The notes beneath the pieces were generated by a model. That model did not search any database, was not told the origin of the DNA, and worked only from the letters and a program-made list of their open reading frames with translations. Positions 1-12,481 of a DNA stretch of 64,000 bases are shown here, piece by piece. This stretch comes from Pseudomonas paracarnis (GTDB lineage: Bacteria > Pseudomonadota > Gammaproteobacteria > Pseudomonadales > Pseudomonadaceae), in assembly GCF_904063055.1 (NCBI RefSeq), contig NZ_CAJFCN010000001.1, positions 124,001 through 188,000 on the forward strand, in the 5' to 3' direction. Position numbers and translations under genes: made by a program. Every line of letters starts with the position of its first letter. Position 1 is the first letter of the stretch.

Positions 1-1104
1 GTGATGATCACTTCGGCGTCCTCCGAAGTGGCCGCCGTGCAGTCGGGCAACACGCTGTACATGATGATCCGCCACCTGGTGTACCTGGTGATCGGCCTGG
101 GCGCCTGCATCGTCACCATGATGATTCCGATTGCTACCTGGCAGCGTCTGGGTTGGCTGATGCTGATCGGTGCGTTCGGCTTGCTGGTCATGGTGATCGT
201 GCCCGGCATCGGCCGCGAGGTGAACGGTTCGATGCGCTGGATCGGCTTCGGCGCGTTCAACGTGCAGCCGTCGGAAATTGCCAAAGTGTTCGTGGTGATC
301 TACCTCGCCGGTTACCTGGTGCGCCGTCAGAAAGAAGTACGCGAAAGCTGGATGGGCTTCTTCAAGCCGTTCATCGTGCTGCTGCCCATGGCTGGCCTGC
401 TGCTGATGGAGCCCGACTTCGGGGCCACGGTGGTGATGATGGGCGCCGCCGCCGCGATGCTGTTCCTGGGTGGTGTCGGGCTGTTCCGCTTCACCTTGAT
501 GGTGGTGCTGGCCGTCGCGGCGGTGACCATCCTGGTGCAGGCGCAACCCTACCGGATGGCGCGTTTGATCACCTTTACCGACCCCTGGTCCGACCAGTTC
601 GGCTCCGGCTACCAGTTGACCCAGGCGCTGATTGCCTTCGGTCGCGGCGAGTGGCTGGGTGTGGGCCTGGGCAACAGTGTGCAGAAGCAGTTCTACCTGC
701 CGGAAGCCCACACCGACTTCGTGTTCTCGGTATTGGCCGAAGAGTTGGGTGTGGTGGGTTCGCTGTGCACCGTGGCATTGTTTGTATTCGTCTGCGTGCG
801 CGCCATGTACATCGGCTTGTGGGCCGAGAAGGCCAAGCAGTTCTTCGCCGCCTACGTGGCCTATGGGTTGGCTTTCCTGTGGATCGGCCAGTTCCTGATC
901 AACATCGGCGTGAACGTCGGCCTGCTGCCGACCAAGGGCCTGACCTTGCCGTTCCTCAGTTACGGCGGCAGTTCGTTGGTGATTTGCTGCGCCTGTCTCG
1001 GTTTGTTGCTGCGTATCGAGTGGGAGAGTCGCACCCACCTGGGCAGCGAAGAGATGGAGTTCAGCGAAAGCGACTTCGCCGAGGAGCCGACCCATGGGCG
1101 CTAA
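1..1104 (+). CDS. ftsW: Cell division lipid II polymerase FtsW (5' end cut by window)
   Basis: FtsW is a multi-pass inner-membrane SEDS-family glycosyltransferase that polymerises septal peptidoglycan from lipid II together with its cognate penicillin-binding protein. The frame is open from base 1. The 367 visible residues begin inside the N-terminal membrane region, so roughly 35-40 residues appear to be missing and the first codon (GTG) is probably internal. Family motifs are visible: PSEIAK near residue 90, LPEAHTDF near 233, and LPTKGLTLPFLSYGGSS near 310. The 3' end overlaps murG by 11 bases, as is usual in division clusters. The cytoplasmic tail is acidic. Identification is from sequence and from the adjoining murG-murC-ddlB-ftsQAZ order. 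Confidence 0.95.
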   Translation: MMITSASSEVAAVQSGNTLYMMIRHLVYLVIGLGACIVTMMIPIATWQRLGWLMLIGAFGLLVMVIVPGIGREVNGSMRWIGFGAFNVQPSEIAKVFVVIYLAGYLVRRQKEVRESWMGFFKPFIVLLPMAGLLLMEPDFGATVVMMGAAAAMLFLGGVGLFRFTLMVVLAVAAVTILVQAQPYRMARLITFTDPWSDQFGSGYQLTQALIAFGRGEWLGVGLGNSVQKQFYLPEAHTDFVFSVLAEELGVVGSLCTVALFVFVCVRAMYIGLWAEKAKQFFAAYVAYGLAFLWIGQFLINIGVNVGLLPTKGLTLPFLSYGGSSLVICCACLGLLLRIEWESRTHLGSEEMEFSESDFAEEPTHGR

Positions 1105-2156
1105 CGTGCTGATCATGGCGGGCGGCACCGGGGGCCATGTGTTCCCGGCCCTGGCTTGCGCCCGTGAATTCCAGAACCGTGGCTACACCGTGCACTGGCT
1201 GGGTACGCCCCGTGGCATCGAAAACGAATTGGTGCCCAATGCCGGCTTGCCGCTGCATTTGATCAACGTCACCGGCCTGCGTGGCAAGAGCAAGTTGTCA
1301 TTGCTCAAGGCACCGTTCGTGTTGCTCAAGGCGGTCATGCAGGCGCGCAGGATCATTCGCGAGTTGAAGCCGGTGTGTGTGCTCGGCTTTGGCGGTTATG
1401 TGACCGGCCCTGGTGGTGTTGCGGCGAAACTCGCGGGTGTGCCGGTGATCGTTCACGAACAGAACGCCGTCGCCGGTACTGCCAACCGTCTGCTAGTGCC
1501 GTTGGCTGCGCGGGTATGTGAAGCCTTCCCGAAAACCTTCGCCGCCTCCGACAAGCTTCGCACCACCGGTAACCCGGTGCGTACCGAACTGTTCATGGCC
1601 ATTGCGCGTGACGCGCTGGCGGGGCGCAAGGCTCACCTGCTGATCCTGGGCGGAAGCCTGGGCGCCGAACCGCTGAATAAATTGCTGCCTGAAGCCGTTG
1701 CGCAACTTCCTGAGGATGTGCGCCCGGAGATCTTCCACCAGGCCGGCAAGAACCACGATGAAGTCACCGCCGCGCGTTATCGCGAGGCCGGTGTAGAGGC
1801 CAATGTACAGCCCTTCATCAAAGACATGGCCCAAGCCTATGGCTGGGCCGACCTGGTGGTCTGCCGCGCTGGTGCGCTGACCGTCAGTGAACTGGCGGCC
1901 GCCGGTCTGCCGTCCTTGCTGGTGCCTTTGCCCCATGCCATCGACGATCACCAGACCCGCAACGCCGAATATTTGGCCGGGGAGGGCGCTGCCTTCCTGC
2001 TGCCGCAAAGAACGACTGGCGCCGCCGATTTGGCCGCACGCCTGACCGAGGTTTTGATGCAACCGGAACGACTCAACAGCATGGCGAGCACCGCAAGCCG
2101 CCTGGCCAAACCTGACGCAACCCGCACCGTGGTCGATATCTGCCTGGAGGTGGCCC

Positions 2157-2164
<8 letters not shown>
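1094..2164 (+). CDS. murG: UDP-GlcNAc:undecaprenyl-pyrophosphoryl-MurNAc-pentapeptide transferase MurG
   Basis: MurG adds GlcNAc to lipid I to make lipid II on the inner face of the cytoplasmic membrane. The 356-residue length is normal for the family. The N-terminal Rossmann domain opens with the glycine-rich GGTGGH loop (about residues 10-15), and the C-terminal nucleotide-sugar domain carries [10 protein letters not shown] (about 192) and the [14 protein letters not shown] segment. The ATG at 1094 lies 8 bases after a GAGGAG ribosome-binding site within the end of ftsW. The 3' end overlaps murC by 8 bases, indicating translational coupling in the cell-wall operon. Confidence 0.97.
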
Positions 2165-4558
<2,394 letters not shown>

Positions 4559-4562
4559 ACAC

Positions 4563-5432
4563 ATGAACGGCGCATCGCTTCGTCATCAGCCCCCACAAGC
4601 ACCGAGCCGCAAGCCGGTGCCACGGGGTGCAAGCCGAATGGTGGCTAAAGAGCCGATGTCGGCGCGCCTGCCAAAAGCCAACTTTGGTTTTATCAAGGCG
4701 CTGTTCTGGCCGGTGCTGCTGGTGGTGCTGGGCTTTGGCACGTACGAAGGCGCGCAGCGTCTGTTGCCGTATGCCGACCGGCCGATCACCAAGATCAGCG
4801 TGCAGGGCGACTTGAGCTACATCAGCCAGCAAGCGGTACAGCAGCGCATCGGCCCATACCTGGCGGCGAGTTTCTTTACCATCGACCTGGCTGGCATGCG
4901 CTCGGAGCTGGAACAGATGCCGTGGATCGCCCACGCCGAAGTTCGCCGTGTATGGCCGGACCAGGTCACGATCCGCCTGGAAGAACAACTGCCCGTGGCC
5001 CGTTGGGGCGATGAAGCGCTGTTGAACAACCAGGGCCAGGCGTTCACTCCGCGTGAGCTGGCCAACTATGAACACCTGCCGCAGCTGTTCGGGCCGCAGC
5101 GGGCGCAGCAGCAAGTGATGCAGCAGTACCAGGCCTTGAGCCAGATGCTGCGGCCACTGGGCTTCTCCATTGCACGCCTGGAATTGCGTGAGCGGGGCAG
5201 CTGGTTTTTGACGACCGGGGCAGGCAGTTCCGGCCCGGGCATCGAGTTGTTGCTGGGACGCGACCGCTTGGTGGAAAAGATGCGCCGCTTTATTGCCATC
5301 TATGAAAAAACCTTGAAAGAACAGATTACGAACATTGCGAGCGTCGACCTGCGTTACGCCAACGGCCTGGCCGTCGGCTGGCGTACACCGGCTGCGCCCA
5401 CGGCAGCACAACCCGCTGTCGCGAAGAATTAA
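4563..5432 (+). CDS. ftsQ: Cell division protein FtsQ
   Basis: FtsQ is a bitopic inner-membrane divisome protein that bridges early and late division proteins through FtsB and FtsL. From the ATG at 4563 the product has 289 residues: a basic cytoplasmic tail, one membrane helix (about residues 40-58), a POTRA domain beginning [14 protein letters not shown] (about 72), and the FtsQ-specific beta domain. A TTG at 4542 in the same frame would overlap ddlB, but AGAGG lies 9 bases before the ATG at 4563, so that start is preferred. It sits directly upstream of ftsA with a 15-base gap. Confidence 0.93.
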   Translation: MNGASLRHQPPQAPSRKPVPRGASRMVAKEPMSARLPKANFGFIKALFWPVLLVVLGFGTYEGAQRLLPYADRPITKISVQGDLSYISQQAVQQRIGPYLAASFFTIDLAGMRSELEQMPWIAHAEVRRVWPDQVTIRLEEQLPVARWGDEALLNNQGQAFTPRELANYEHLPQLFGPQRAQQQVMQQYQALSQMLRPLGFSIARLELRERGSWFLTTGAGSSGPGIELLLGRDRLVEKMRRFIAIYEKTLKEQITNIASVDLRYANGLAVGWRTPAAPTAAQPAVAKN

Positions 5433-5447
5433 GAAGAGGCAGGACCC

Positions 5448-6710
5448 ATGGCAAACGTGCAAAGCGGCAAAATGATCGTCGGTCTCGATATCGGCACCTC
5501 CAAGGTGGTGGCGCTGGTGGGCGAGGTCGGGGAAGACGGCGCGATCGAAATCGTCGGTATTGGCACGCATCCGTCCCGGGGCCTGAAGAAGGGCGTGGTG
5601 GTGAACATCGAGTCCACCGTGCAGTCGATCCAGCGCGCTATCGAAGAAGCGCAGCTGATGGCCGGTTGCCGGATTCACTCGGCGTTCGTCGGCGTGGCGG
5701 GCAACCACATCCGTAGCCTGAACTCCCACGGCATCGTGGCGATCCGCGACCGTGAAGTCAGCTCGGCCGACCTTGAGCGCGTCCTCGACGCCGCCCAGGC
5801 CGTGGCGATCCCGGCGGACCAGCGCGTGCTGCACACCCTGCCGCAGGACTACGTGATCGACAACCAGGAAGGCGTGCGCGAGCCCCTGGGCATGTCGGGC
5901 GTTCGCCTGGAAGCCAAGGTTCACGTGGTGACCTGCGCCGTCAACGCCGCACAGAACATTGAAAAATGCGTGCGCCGCTGCGGCCTGGAAATCGACGACA
6001 TCATTCTCGAGCAGTTGGCCTCGGCCTACTCGGTACTGACCGACGACGAAAAAGAGCTGGGCGTGTGCCTGGTGGACATCGGCGGCGGCACCACCGACAT
6101 CGCGATCTTCACCGAGGGTGCGATTCGTCACACCGCCGTGATCCCGATTGCCGGCGACCAGGTCACCAACGACATCGCCATGGCGTTGCGCACACCGACC
6201 CAGTACGCCGAAGAAATCAAGATCCGCTACGCCTGCGCCCTGGCCAAGCTGGCCGGTGCCGGTGAGACCATCAAGGTGCCAAGCGTGGGTGATCGTCCAC
6301 CCCGCGAGCTGTCGCGCCAGGCCCTGGCCGAAGTGGTCGAGCCACGCTACGACGAGCTGTTCACCCTGATTCAGGCTGAACTGCGCCGCAGCGGCTACGA
6401 AGATTTGATCCCGGCCGGCATCGTGCTGACCGGTGGTACCTCGAAGATGGAAGGCGCGGTCGAGTTGGCCGAAGAGATCTTCCACATGCCGGTGCGCCTG
6501 GGCGTGCCCCATGGCGTGAAGGGCCTGGGCGACGTGGTGCGCAACCCGATTTATTCCACCGGTGTGGGCTTGCTGTTGTACGGGCTGCAAAAGCAGACCG
6601 ACGGCATTTCCCTGTCGGGCCCGAGCATCCGTGACAGCTACCGCAGCGATGACGATGAGAAAGCGCCGCTGCTGGACCGGATCAAAAGCTGGGTACAAGG
6701 CAATTTCTAA
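5448..6710 (+). CDS. ftsA: Cell division actin-like ATPase FtsA
   Basis: FtsA is a membrane-associated actin-fold ATPase that tethers FtsZ filaments to the inner membrane and recruits later divisome proteins. It has 420 residues. Actin/Hsp70-superfamily signatures are visible: GLDIGTSKVVALVGEV (about residues 9-24), VDIGGGTTDIAIF (about 208) and GIVLTGGTSKMEG (about 325). The amphipathic C-terminal tail ends LLDRIKSWVQGNF, matching the membrane-targeting helix. AAGAAGAGGCAGG precedes the ATG. The order ftsQ-ftsA-ftsZ is conserved. Confidence 0.97.
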   Translation: MANVQSGKMIVGLDIGTSKVVALVGEVGEDGAIEIVGIGTHPSRGLKKGVVVNIESTVQSIQRAIEEAQLMAGCRIHSAFVGVAGNHIRSLNSHGIVAIRDREVSSADLERVLDAAQAVAIPADQRVLHTLPQDYVIDNQEGVREPLGMSGVRLEAKVHVVTCAVNAAQNIEKCVRRCGLEIDDIILEQLASAYSVLTDDEKELGVCLVDIGGGTTDIAIFTEGAIRHTAVIPIAGDQVTNDIAMALRTPTQYAEEIKIRYACALAKLAGAGETIKVPSVGDRPPRELSRQALAEVVEPRYDELFTLIQAELRRSGYEDLIPAGIVLTGGTSKMEGAVELAEEIFHMPVRLGVPHGVKGLGDVVRNPIYSTGVGLLLYGLQKQTDGISLSGPSIRDSYRSDDDEKAPLLDRIKSWVQGNF

Positions 6711-6785
6711 AGATTTACCGCGACACCGCAACACCCGCAACAAGCAGTAGGCGAAAAAACTAGAGAAAATGAAAGGAGAGGGAAC

Positions 6786-7982
6786 ATGTTCGAACTCGTA
6801 GACAACATCCCCGCTAGCCCGGTTATCAAAGTAATCGGTGTCGGCGGTGGCGGCGGCAACGCTGTCAACCACATGGTCAAGAGCAACATTGAAGGCGTTG
6901 AGTTCATCTGCGCCAACACTGATGCCCAGGCGCTCAAAAGCATCGGCGCGCGGACCATCCTGCAATTGGGCACCGCGGTGACCAAAGGCCTCGGCGCTGG
7001 CGCCAATCCGGAAGTCGGCCGTCAAGCCGCCCTGGAAGACCGCGAGCGTATTGCCGAAGTGCTGCAAGGCACCAACATGGTGTTCATCACCACCGGCATG
7101 GGCGGCGGTACCGGTACCGGTGCTGCACCGATCATTGCCGAAGTGGCCAAGGAAATGGGGATTCTGACCGTTGCTGTCGTGACGCGTCCGTTCCCGTTCG
7201 AAGGCCGCAAGCGCATGCAGATCGCCGACGAAGGTATCCGTCTGCTGTCTGAAAGCGTCGACTCGTTGATCACCATCCCCAACGAGAAACTGCTGACCAT
7301 CCTGGGCAAGGACGCAAGCCTGCTGTCTGCGTTCGCCAAGGCTGACGATGTACTGGCCGGTGCCGTTCGCGGTATCTCCGACATCATCAAGCGTCCGGGC
7401 ATGATCAACGTCGACTTTGCCGACGTTCGTACGGTCATGAGCGAAATGGGCATGGCGATGATGGGCACTGGCTGCGCCAGCGGTCCGAACCGTGCACGCG
7501 AGGCCACCGAAGCGGCCATCCGCAACCCGTTGCTCGAAGACGTGAACCTGCAAGGCGCACGCGGCATCCTGGTGAACATCACCGCCGGTCCCGACCTGTC
7601 CCTGGGTGAGTACTCCGACGTGGGTAGCATCATCGAAGCCTTCGCGTCCGAGCACGCCATGGTCAAGGTGGGTACCGTTATCGATCCGGACATGCGCGAC
7701 GAACTGCATGTAACCGTGGTTGCGACCGGCCTGGGTGCGAAAATCGAGAAGCCTGTAAAGGTCATCGACAACACCCTGCACACTAGCCAGGCCAGCCAGG
7801 CAACTGCTGCCCCAGCCCCTGCTCGCCAGGAACTGCCGTCGGTGAACTACCGTGACCTGGACCGTCCGACCGTGATGCGCAACCAGGCTCAGGCCGGTGC
7901 TGCGGCGTCCCGTAGCCCGAATCCGCAAGATGACCTGGACTACCTGGACATCCCGGCATTCCTGCGTCGTCAGGCCGATTAA
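6786..7982 (+). CDS. ftsZ: Cell division tubulin-like GTPase FtsZ
   Basis: FtsZ polymerises with GTP into the cytokinetic Z ring. It has 398 residues. The tubulin signature GGGTGTG lies near residues 105-111, and [13 protein letters not shown] near residue 19 forms the first nucleotide loop. A variable linker (about 320-380) leads to the conserved C-terminal peptide [12 protein letters not shown], which binds FtsA and ZipA. The ribosome-binding site is GAAAGGAGAGGGAAC just before the ATG. The 75-base gap from ftsA is enough for a separate promoter, but I could not assign one with confidence. Confidence 0.98.
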   Translation: MFELVDNIPASPVIKVIGVGGGGGNAVNHMVKSNIEGVEFICANTDAQALKSIGARTILQLGTAVTKGLGAGANPEVGRQAALEDRERIAEVLQGTNMVFITTGMGGGTGTGAAPIIAEVAKEMGILTVAVVTRPFPFEGRKRMQIADEGIRLLSESVDSLITIPNEKLLTILGKDASLLSAFAKADDVLAGAVRGISDIIKRPGMINVDFADVRTVMSEMGMAMMGTGCASGPNRAREATEAAIRNPLLEDVNLQGARGILVNITAGPDLSLGEYSDVGSIIEAFASEHAMVKVGTVIDPDMRDELHVTVVATGLGAKIEKPVKVIDNTLHTSQASQATAAPAPARQELPSVNYRDLDRPTVMRNQAQAGAAASRSPNPQDDLDYLDIPAFLRRQAD

Positions 7983-8058
7983 TGGAATGTATCAGGGCTA
8001 TGAAGGTGATTGGTGTTCAGCAAAGGTCTGGTCTGTTATTATCGCCAGCCTTTGTTGA

Positions 8059-9006
<948 letters not shown>

Positions 9007-9032
9007 GTAACAACTCTCTTTCTTTAGTTTTG

Positions 9033-9060
9033 AAAGGCTGCCTTCGGGTGGCCTTTTTTT
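9033..9060 (+). terminator. Rho-independent terminator after lpxC
   Basis: A 7-bp stem, GGCTGCC paired with GGTGGCC with two G-T pairs, closes a TTCG tetraloop and is flanked by AAA upstream and seven T downstream. It starts 27 bases after the lpxC stop. Confidence 0.92.
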
Positions 9061-9080
9061 ATGCCTGACGAATATCCAAA

Positions 9081-9169
9081 TGTGGGAGCTGGCTTGCCTG
9101 CGATAGCGGTCAGCCAGTTAGCTTATAGATAGCTGCCCCACCGCCATCGCAGGCAAGCCAGCTCCCACA
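9081..9169. repeat. REP doublet (REPIN) between lpxC and the diguanylate cyclase gene
   Basis: Two inverted copies of the REP unit (TGTGGGAGCTGGCTTGCCTG and its complement) face each other around a short variable centre, so the whole element can fold into one long hairpin. It lies between convergent genes and is one of six inward-facing pairs in this window. Confidence 0.9.
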
Positions 9170-9179
9170 CCTGACCTCA

Positions 9180-10676
9180 TCAGTTTGAGGTCTTTGAAAC
9201 ATCCACTATCCGGTTACGGCCGCTGTGCTTGGCCTGATACAACGCTTGGTCAGCCTTGAGCAGCAGGTCTTCAAGGGAAATACGGCTGTGCTTTTGCCAA
9301 GTACTCATGCCGATGCTCACCGTGATTGGTTGCTCATCCCCGGCCTTGCGCGGCAAGTGCTGGACCCCCTTGCGGATATGCTCGGCGATCACCCACGCCC
9401 CCTTGGCGTCGGTATTGGGTAACACCACCGCGAACTCCTCTCCGCCATAGCGCGCCGCCAGGTCGGCAGGGCGGCGGATATGGCTGGCGATCACCTGCGC
9501 GACTGCGCGCAACGCCTCATCGCCGCCCTGGTGGCCGTGGCGGTCGTTGAAGGCCTTGAAGTGGTCCACATCGATCATCAGCACACTCAACGACTCGATG
9601 GAGCGTTGTGCCCGGTCCCATTCCAGCCGCAAGCGTTCGTCCAGCGTGCGGCGGTTGGCCAGGCCGGTAAGGGCGTCGGTGGCTGCCAGTTCTGACAGCA
9701 CCTGTTCGGCGCGATGGCGACGGCGCAGCTCCATGCACAGTGCCCAGGTCAGCCACAACAGGCCCACGCACAACACTCCGGTCGCGATGCTGACCAGCCA
9801 CGCCGCACGTCGCCAGGGGGCGAACATTTCATTGCTGGACAAGGCCACTGCCACGATCAGCGGCAAGTTGCCCACATTCGAAAAACTGTAGAGCCGTGCC
9901 TGGCGATCGACACTGGAGATACTTTGGAAGCTGCCGTCCCGTTCGCGCAGCATGCGCGCCACATTCGGGCGCTGGCTCAGGTCCTTGTCGACGATATCTG
10001 CTTCCAGCAGAGGCTCTTGCGCCAGCAGGATGCCTTGGTGGTTGAGCAGGTTGATGGTGCTGTTGCTGCCGATGTTCAAGCTGCTGAACAACTGATGAAA
10101 GTACGACAGGCGCATGGACGCGACCGCCACTCCCAGGAAGCGCCCATCCGGTGACGAAACGCGACGGCTGAACGCGATGCGCCAGGGGTCGGCACACTGG
10201 CAGCGCGCCATGAACGGACGGCTGATATACAGGCCCAGGTCGGGGTTGGTGCGGTGCGCCCGAAAGTAGTCCCGGTCGGCAAAGTTACCCAGTTTGGGCG
10301 TGAGCAGGGAGGAATCGGCAATCACCTCGCCAGCCGGGTCCAACAGCAGGATATCGCCCTTGTAGGGCGCCGCTGCGGAACGATCGAACAGCACCAAATG
10401 ACGGATGCTCTCTGAAACGTCTTGCAGGTCGGTGCGCTCGGTGGCGCTGATCAAGCCTTTGAGGGCCATGTCGTAAAGTTCGACATTGCGCAGCACGTCA
10501 GCGTCGATCAATTGAGTGATGGTGTTGGCGGTGCGCTTGGCCGTCTGCAGGGTGTTGGCATGTTCACGAATCAGCAGCGCAGTGACGACCCCCACGATCA
10601 GCAACACCGTGAGCGTGCTGCCCAGGATCAGCAGGCGCTCCGGGCGGCGGTTGGGGCGGGTAGGGCTTGAACTCAT
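9180..10676 (-). CDS. Membrane diguanylate cyclase with periplasmic Cache-type sensor domain
   Basis: This protein probably makes c-di-GMP from two GTP. From the ATG at 10676 (498 residues) it has a basic N-terminus, a membrane helix near residues 15-37, a periplasmic region of about 260 residues resembling a double Cache sensor, a second helix near 312-335 and a C-terminal GGDEF domain. The active-site motif is GGEEF (about 409-413), a functional variant. RPAD sits five residues upstream, the expected position of the RxxD inhibitory site, suggesting product feedback. A longer frame reaches 10760 but lacks a good ribosome-binding site. The signal is not identifiable. Alginate synthesis is c-di-GMP dependent through Alg44, but no direct link is shown. 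Confidence 0.88.
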   Translation of the reverse strand: MSSSPTRPNRRPERLLILGSTLTVLLIVGVVTALLIREHANTLQTAKRTANTITQLIDADVLRNVELYDMALKGLISATERTDLQDVSESIRHLVLFDRSAAAPYKGDILLLDPAGEVIADSSLLTPKLGNFADRDYFRAHRTNPDLGLYISRPFMARCQCADPWRIAFSRRVSSPDGRFLGVAVASMRLSYFHQLFSSLNIGSNSTINLLNHQGILLAQEPLLEADIVDKDLSQRPNVARMLRERDGSFQSISSVDRQARLYSFSNVGNLPLIVAVALSSNEMFAPWRRAAWLVSIATGVLCVGLLWLTWALCMELRRRHRAEQVLSELAATDALTGLANRRTLDERLRLEWDRAQRSIESLSVLMIDVDHFKAFNDRHGHQGGDEALRAVAQVIASHIRRPADLAARYGGEEFAVVLPNTDAKGAWVIAEHIRKGVQHLPRKAGDEQPITVSIGMSTWQKHSRISLEDLLLKADQALYQAKHSGRNRIVDVSKTSN

Positions 10677-10746
10677 CGGGCACACTTCTGCATTGAGAAT
10701 GCCCTTAGCGTAGTAGCAACTCTTAAATATGGCGCAAAGCCAACCT

Positions 10747-10772
10747 GTAGGAGCGAGCAAGCTCGCTCCTAC
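10747..10772. repeat. Short palindromic repeat (GTAGGAGCGAGC type)
   Basis: Two 12-base arms, GTAGGAGCGAGC and its exact complement, are separated by AA. The same palindrome occurs at 58893-58920. It lies just after the porin gene stop and just upstream of the diguanylate cyclase gene. There is no T-run, so it is not a classical terminator. Confidence 0.85.
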
Positions 10773-10778
10773 CTGTAC

Positions 10779-12101
10779 TCAGAACACGTTGATCGGGTAG
10801 TCCACGATCACACGGTATTCATCCACATCCCGGTCCACCGCCGAGTAGCCATTGCTGCCGCGATTGGTCGCCCATTGCAGGCGCACGGCCAAGTCCTTGG
10901 CCTTGCCGCCCTGCACCACATATTTCAGGTCGATATCGCGCTCCCAGTGCTTGGCATCCTTGCCATCGGCGCTGTACCAGTTGCTGTAGCCGCGACTGTT
11001 GGGGTCGACCTTGGTCAGGTCGGTCTTGCCGCTGATGTAGGACACGGCGGACGTCAGGCCGGGCACGCCGAGGCCGGCAAAGTCGTAGGCGTACTTGAGC
11101 TTCCAGGAGCGCTCATTGGGCCCGTTGAAATCCGAGTACTGCTGGGAGTTGTCCAGGTACACGCTGTCGCCCTGGGTGATGTAATCGAACGGCGTGTTGC
11201 CATTGACCCGCTGATAAGTCGCTGTGACGCTGTGGTTACCCACGCCCACGGTGAAATGCAGGCTGTAGGTGTTGTTGTCGATATCCCCCAGCAGCGATTG
11301 ACCGGTGTCCTGGGTATGGTAGTAGTGCAGGCCGGGCGTCAGGCTGACCAGGTCGTTCAGGGCGTAGGTGTATTCCAGGTCGTAGTAATACTGGTGCCAG
11401 ACGTCCTTGAGCTCGGACGCGTACAGGTTGCTGGTCAGCCCCTCGATCCCGCTGAACGACACGCCAGCCCAGTCCAGGTGCTGGCTGTCGGTGTTGGCGG
11501 GCAGCGTGCCGTAGCTGGTACCAATACGCCGATGGCCGCTCTGGTTATAGAGCTTGGTGAAACTGGCCTGGCCACCTTCGAACATCCAGCCGTCAAAGCT
11601 GTGGTTGGTCAGGCTCACGCCACGGAAAGTCTGCGGCAACATGCGTGTCATGCCGCCGGCGATCACCGGGTTGTTGAGGAACAGGTCGCCGGCTTTCAGT
11701 TCGGTGTCGAAGGCGCGCAGCTTCAAGGTGCCGCCAGCCGTCGAGAACGAACCCGGCGCTTTGCCGTTGCCGCTGCCATACGGAAGGATGCTGGAACCAT
11801 CCGTACCGCCACCGCCGTCGAGCTTGAGGCCGAACATGGCATTGACGTCCAGGCCCAAGCCGATGGGGCCCTGGGTGTAGCCGGATTCGAAGGTGCCGAT
11901 AAAGCCCTGGCCCCACTCCTTGCTGTCATCGGTATGAATATCGCGCCGGTCGCGGTTCATGTAGTAGTTGCGGGTGTTGATCGTGAGGTGTGAACCCTCG
12001 ACGAAGCCTTCGACGGGCGGGGCGTCTGCCGCGTGGGCAAGCGGGATGATCGTTGCTGCGATTGCGAGGAATAACGGGGTGAACGTCAGCGAGTTCTTCA
12101 C
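10779..12101 (-). CDS. OprD-family outer-membrane porin
   Basis: This is a substrate-selective outer-membrane channel of the OprD family, whose members take up basic amino acids, dipeptides or aromatic and other carboxylates. From the GTG at 12101 there are 440 residues: a signal peptide ([10 protein letters not shown]... to PLAHA, about 24 residues), then OprD-like segments such as [21 protein letters not shown] (split across the first strands), [14 protein letters not shown], and a C-terminal strand ending in Phe ([10 protein letters not shown]). AAAGGAGCT lies 6 bases before the GTG, so that start is chosen over an upstream TTG at 12122. The substrate cannot be told from sequence. Confidence 0.9.
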   Translation of the reverse strand: MKNSLTFTPLFLAIAATIIPLAHAADAPPVEGFVEGSHLTINTRNYYMNRDRRDIHTDDSKEWGQGFIGTFESGYTQGPIGLGLDVNAMFGLKLDGGGGTDGSSILPYGSGNGKAPGSFSTAGGTLKLRAFDTELKAGDLFLNNPVIAGGMTRMLPQTFRGVSLTNHSFDGWMFEGGQASFTKLYNQSGHRRIGTSYGTLPANTDSQHLDWAGVSFSGIEGLTSNLYASELKDVWHQYYYDLEYTYALNDLVSLTPGLHYYHTQDTGQSLLGDIDNNTYSLHFTVGVGNHSVTATYQRVNGNTPFDYITQGDSVYLDNSQQYSDFNGPNERSWKLKYAYDFAGLGVPGLTSAVSYISGKTDLTKVDPNSRGYSNWYSADGKDAKHWERDIDLKYVVQGGKAKDLAVRLQWATNRGSNGYSAVDRDVDEYRVIVDYPINVF

Positions 12102-12169
12102 CGGTGGAGCTCCTTTGGTCAATCATGAACGGCCAGTGTCGTGGGGTGTGCCCGGCCTTTTTTCACGGC

Positions 12170-12200
12170 AAAAAAAAGCCGCTGAAGTCAGCGGCTTTAA
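12170..12200 (-). terminator. Rho-independent terminator on the minus strand
   Basis: The arms AAGCCGCTGA and TCAGCGGCTT form a near-perfect stem. On the minus strand it is followed by a run of eight T. It lies between the sensor kinase gene and the porin gene and probably ends transcripts of the RND/two-component operon. Confidence 0.85.
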
Positions 12201-12481
12201 GACAGATTCCCAGTGTAGAGCCCTGGAAATAAGTCGAGGGAAATTCGGGTGAGTGGTCAGCTGTCTTTGCCGTCGCGCTCATCGATGCGTCAAAGTAACG
12301 CAGGGGAGCGGTGCGATACAGAGTGTAACAAGATAATAACTATTGCCCAAATCGCAACAGTGAGGGCCATGGGATCTTCTGTGGGAGCTGGCTTGCCTGC
12401 GATGCAGACACCTCGGTATGCCAGGCCTACCGTGGTGATGCTATCGCAGGCAAGCCAGCTCCCACATTTTGACCGAGTTGT
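12201..12481. other. Non-coding stretch between the sensor kinase and porin genes
   Basis: Together with the terminator at 12170-12200 this makes a gap of about 380 bases. It holds one REP doublet (12380-12466) and otherwise AT-richer sequence in which I see no gene. Confidence 0.6.
12380..12466. repeat. REP doublet (REPIN)
   Basis: Two inward-facing copies of the TGTGGGAGCTGGCTTGCCTG unit surround a short variable centre. It lies directly downstream of the sensor kinase stop codon at 12482. Confidence 0.9.

Noticed and set aside
10747..10772. Rho-independent terminator
   Set aside because: The palindrome is strong, but no T-run follows on either strand and an identical copy exists elsewhere, so it is listed as a repeat.
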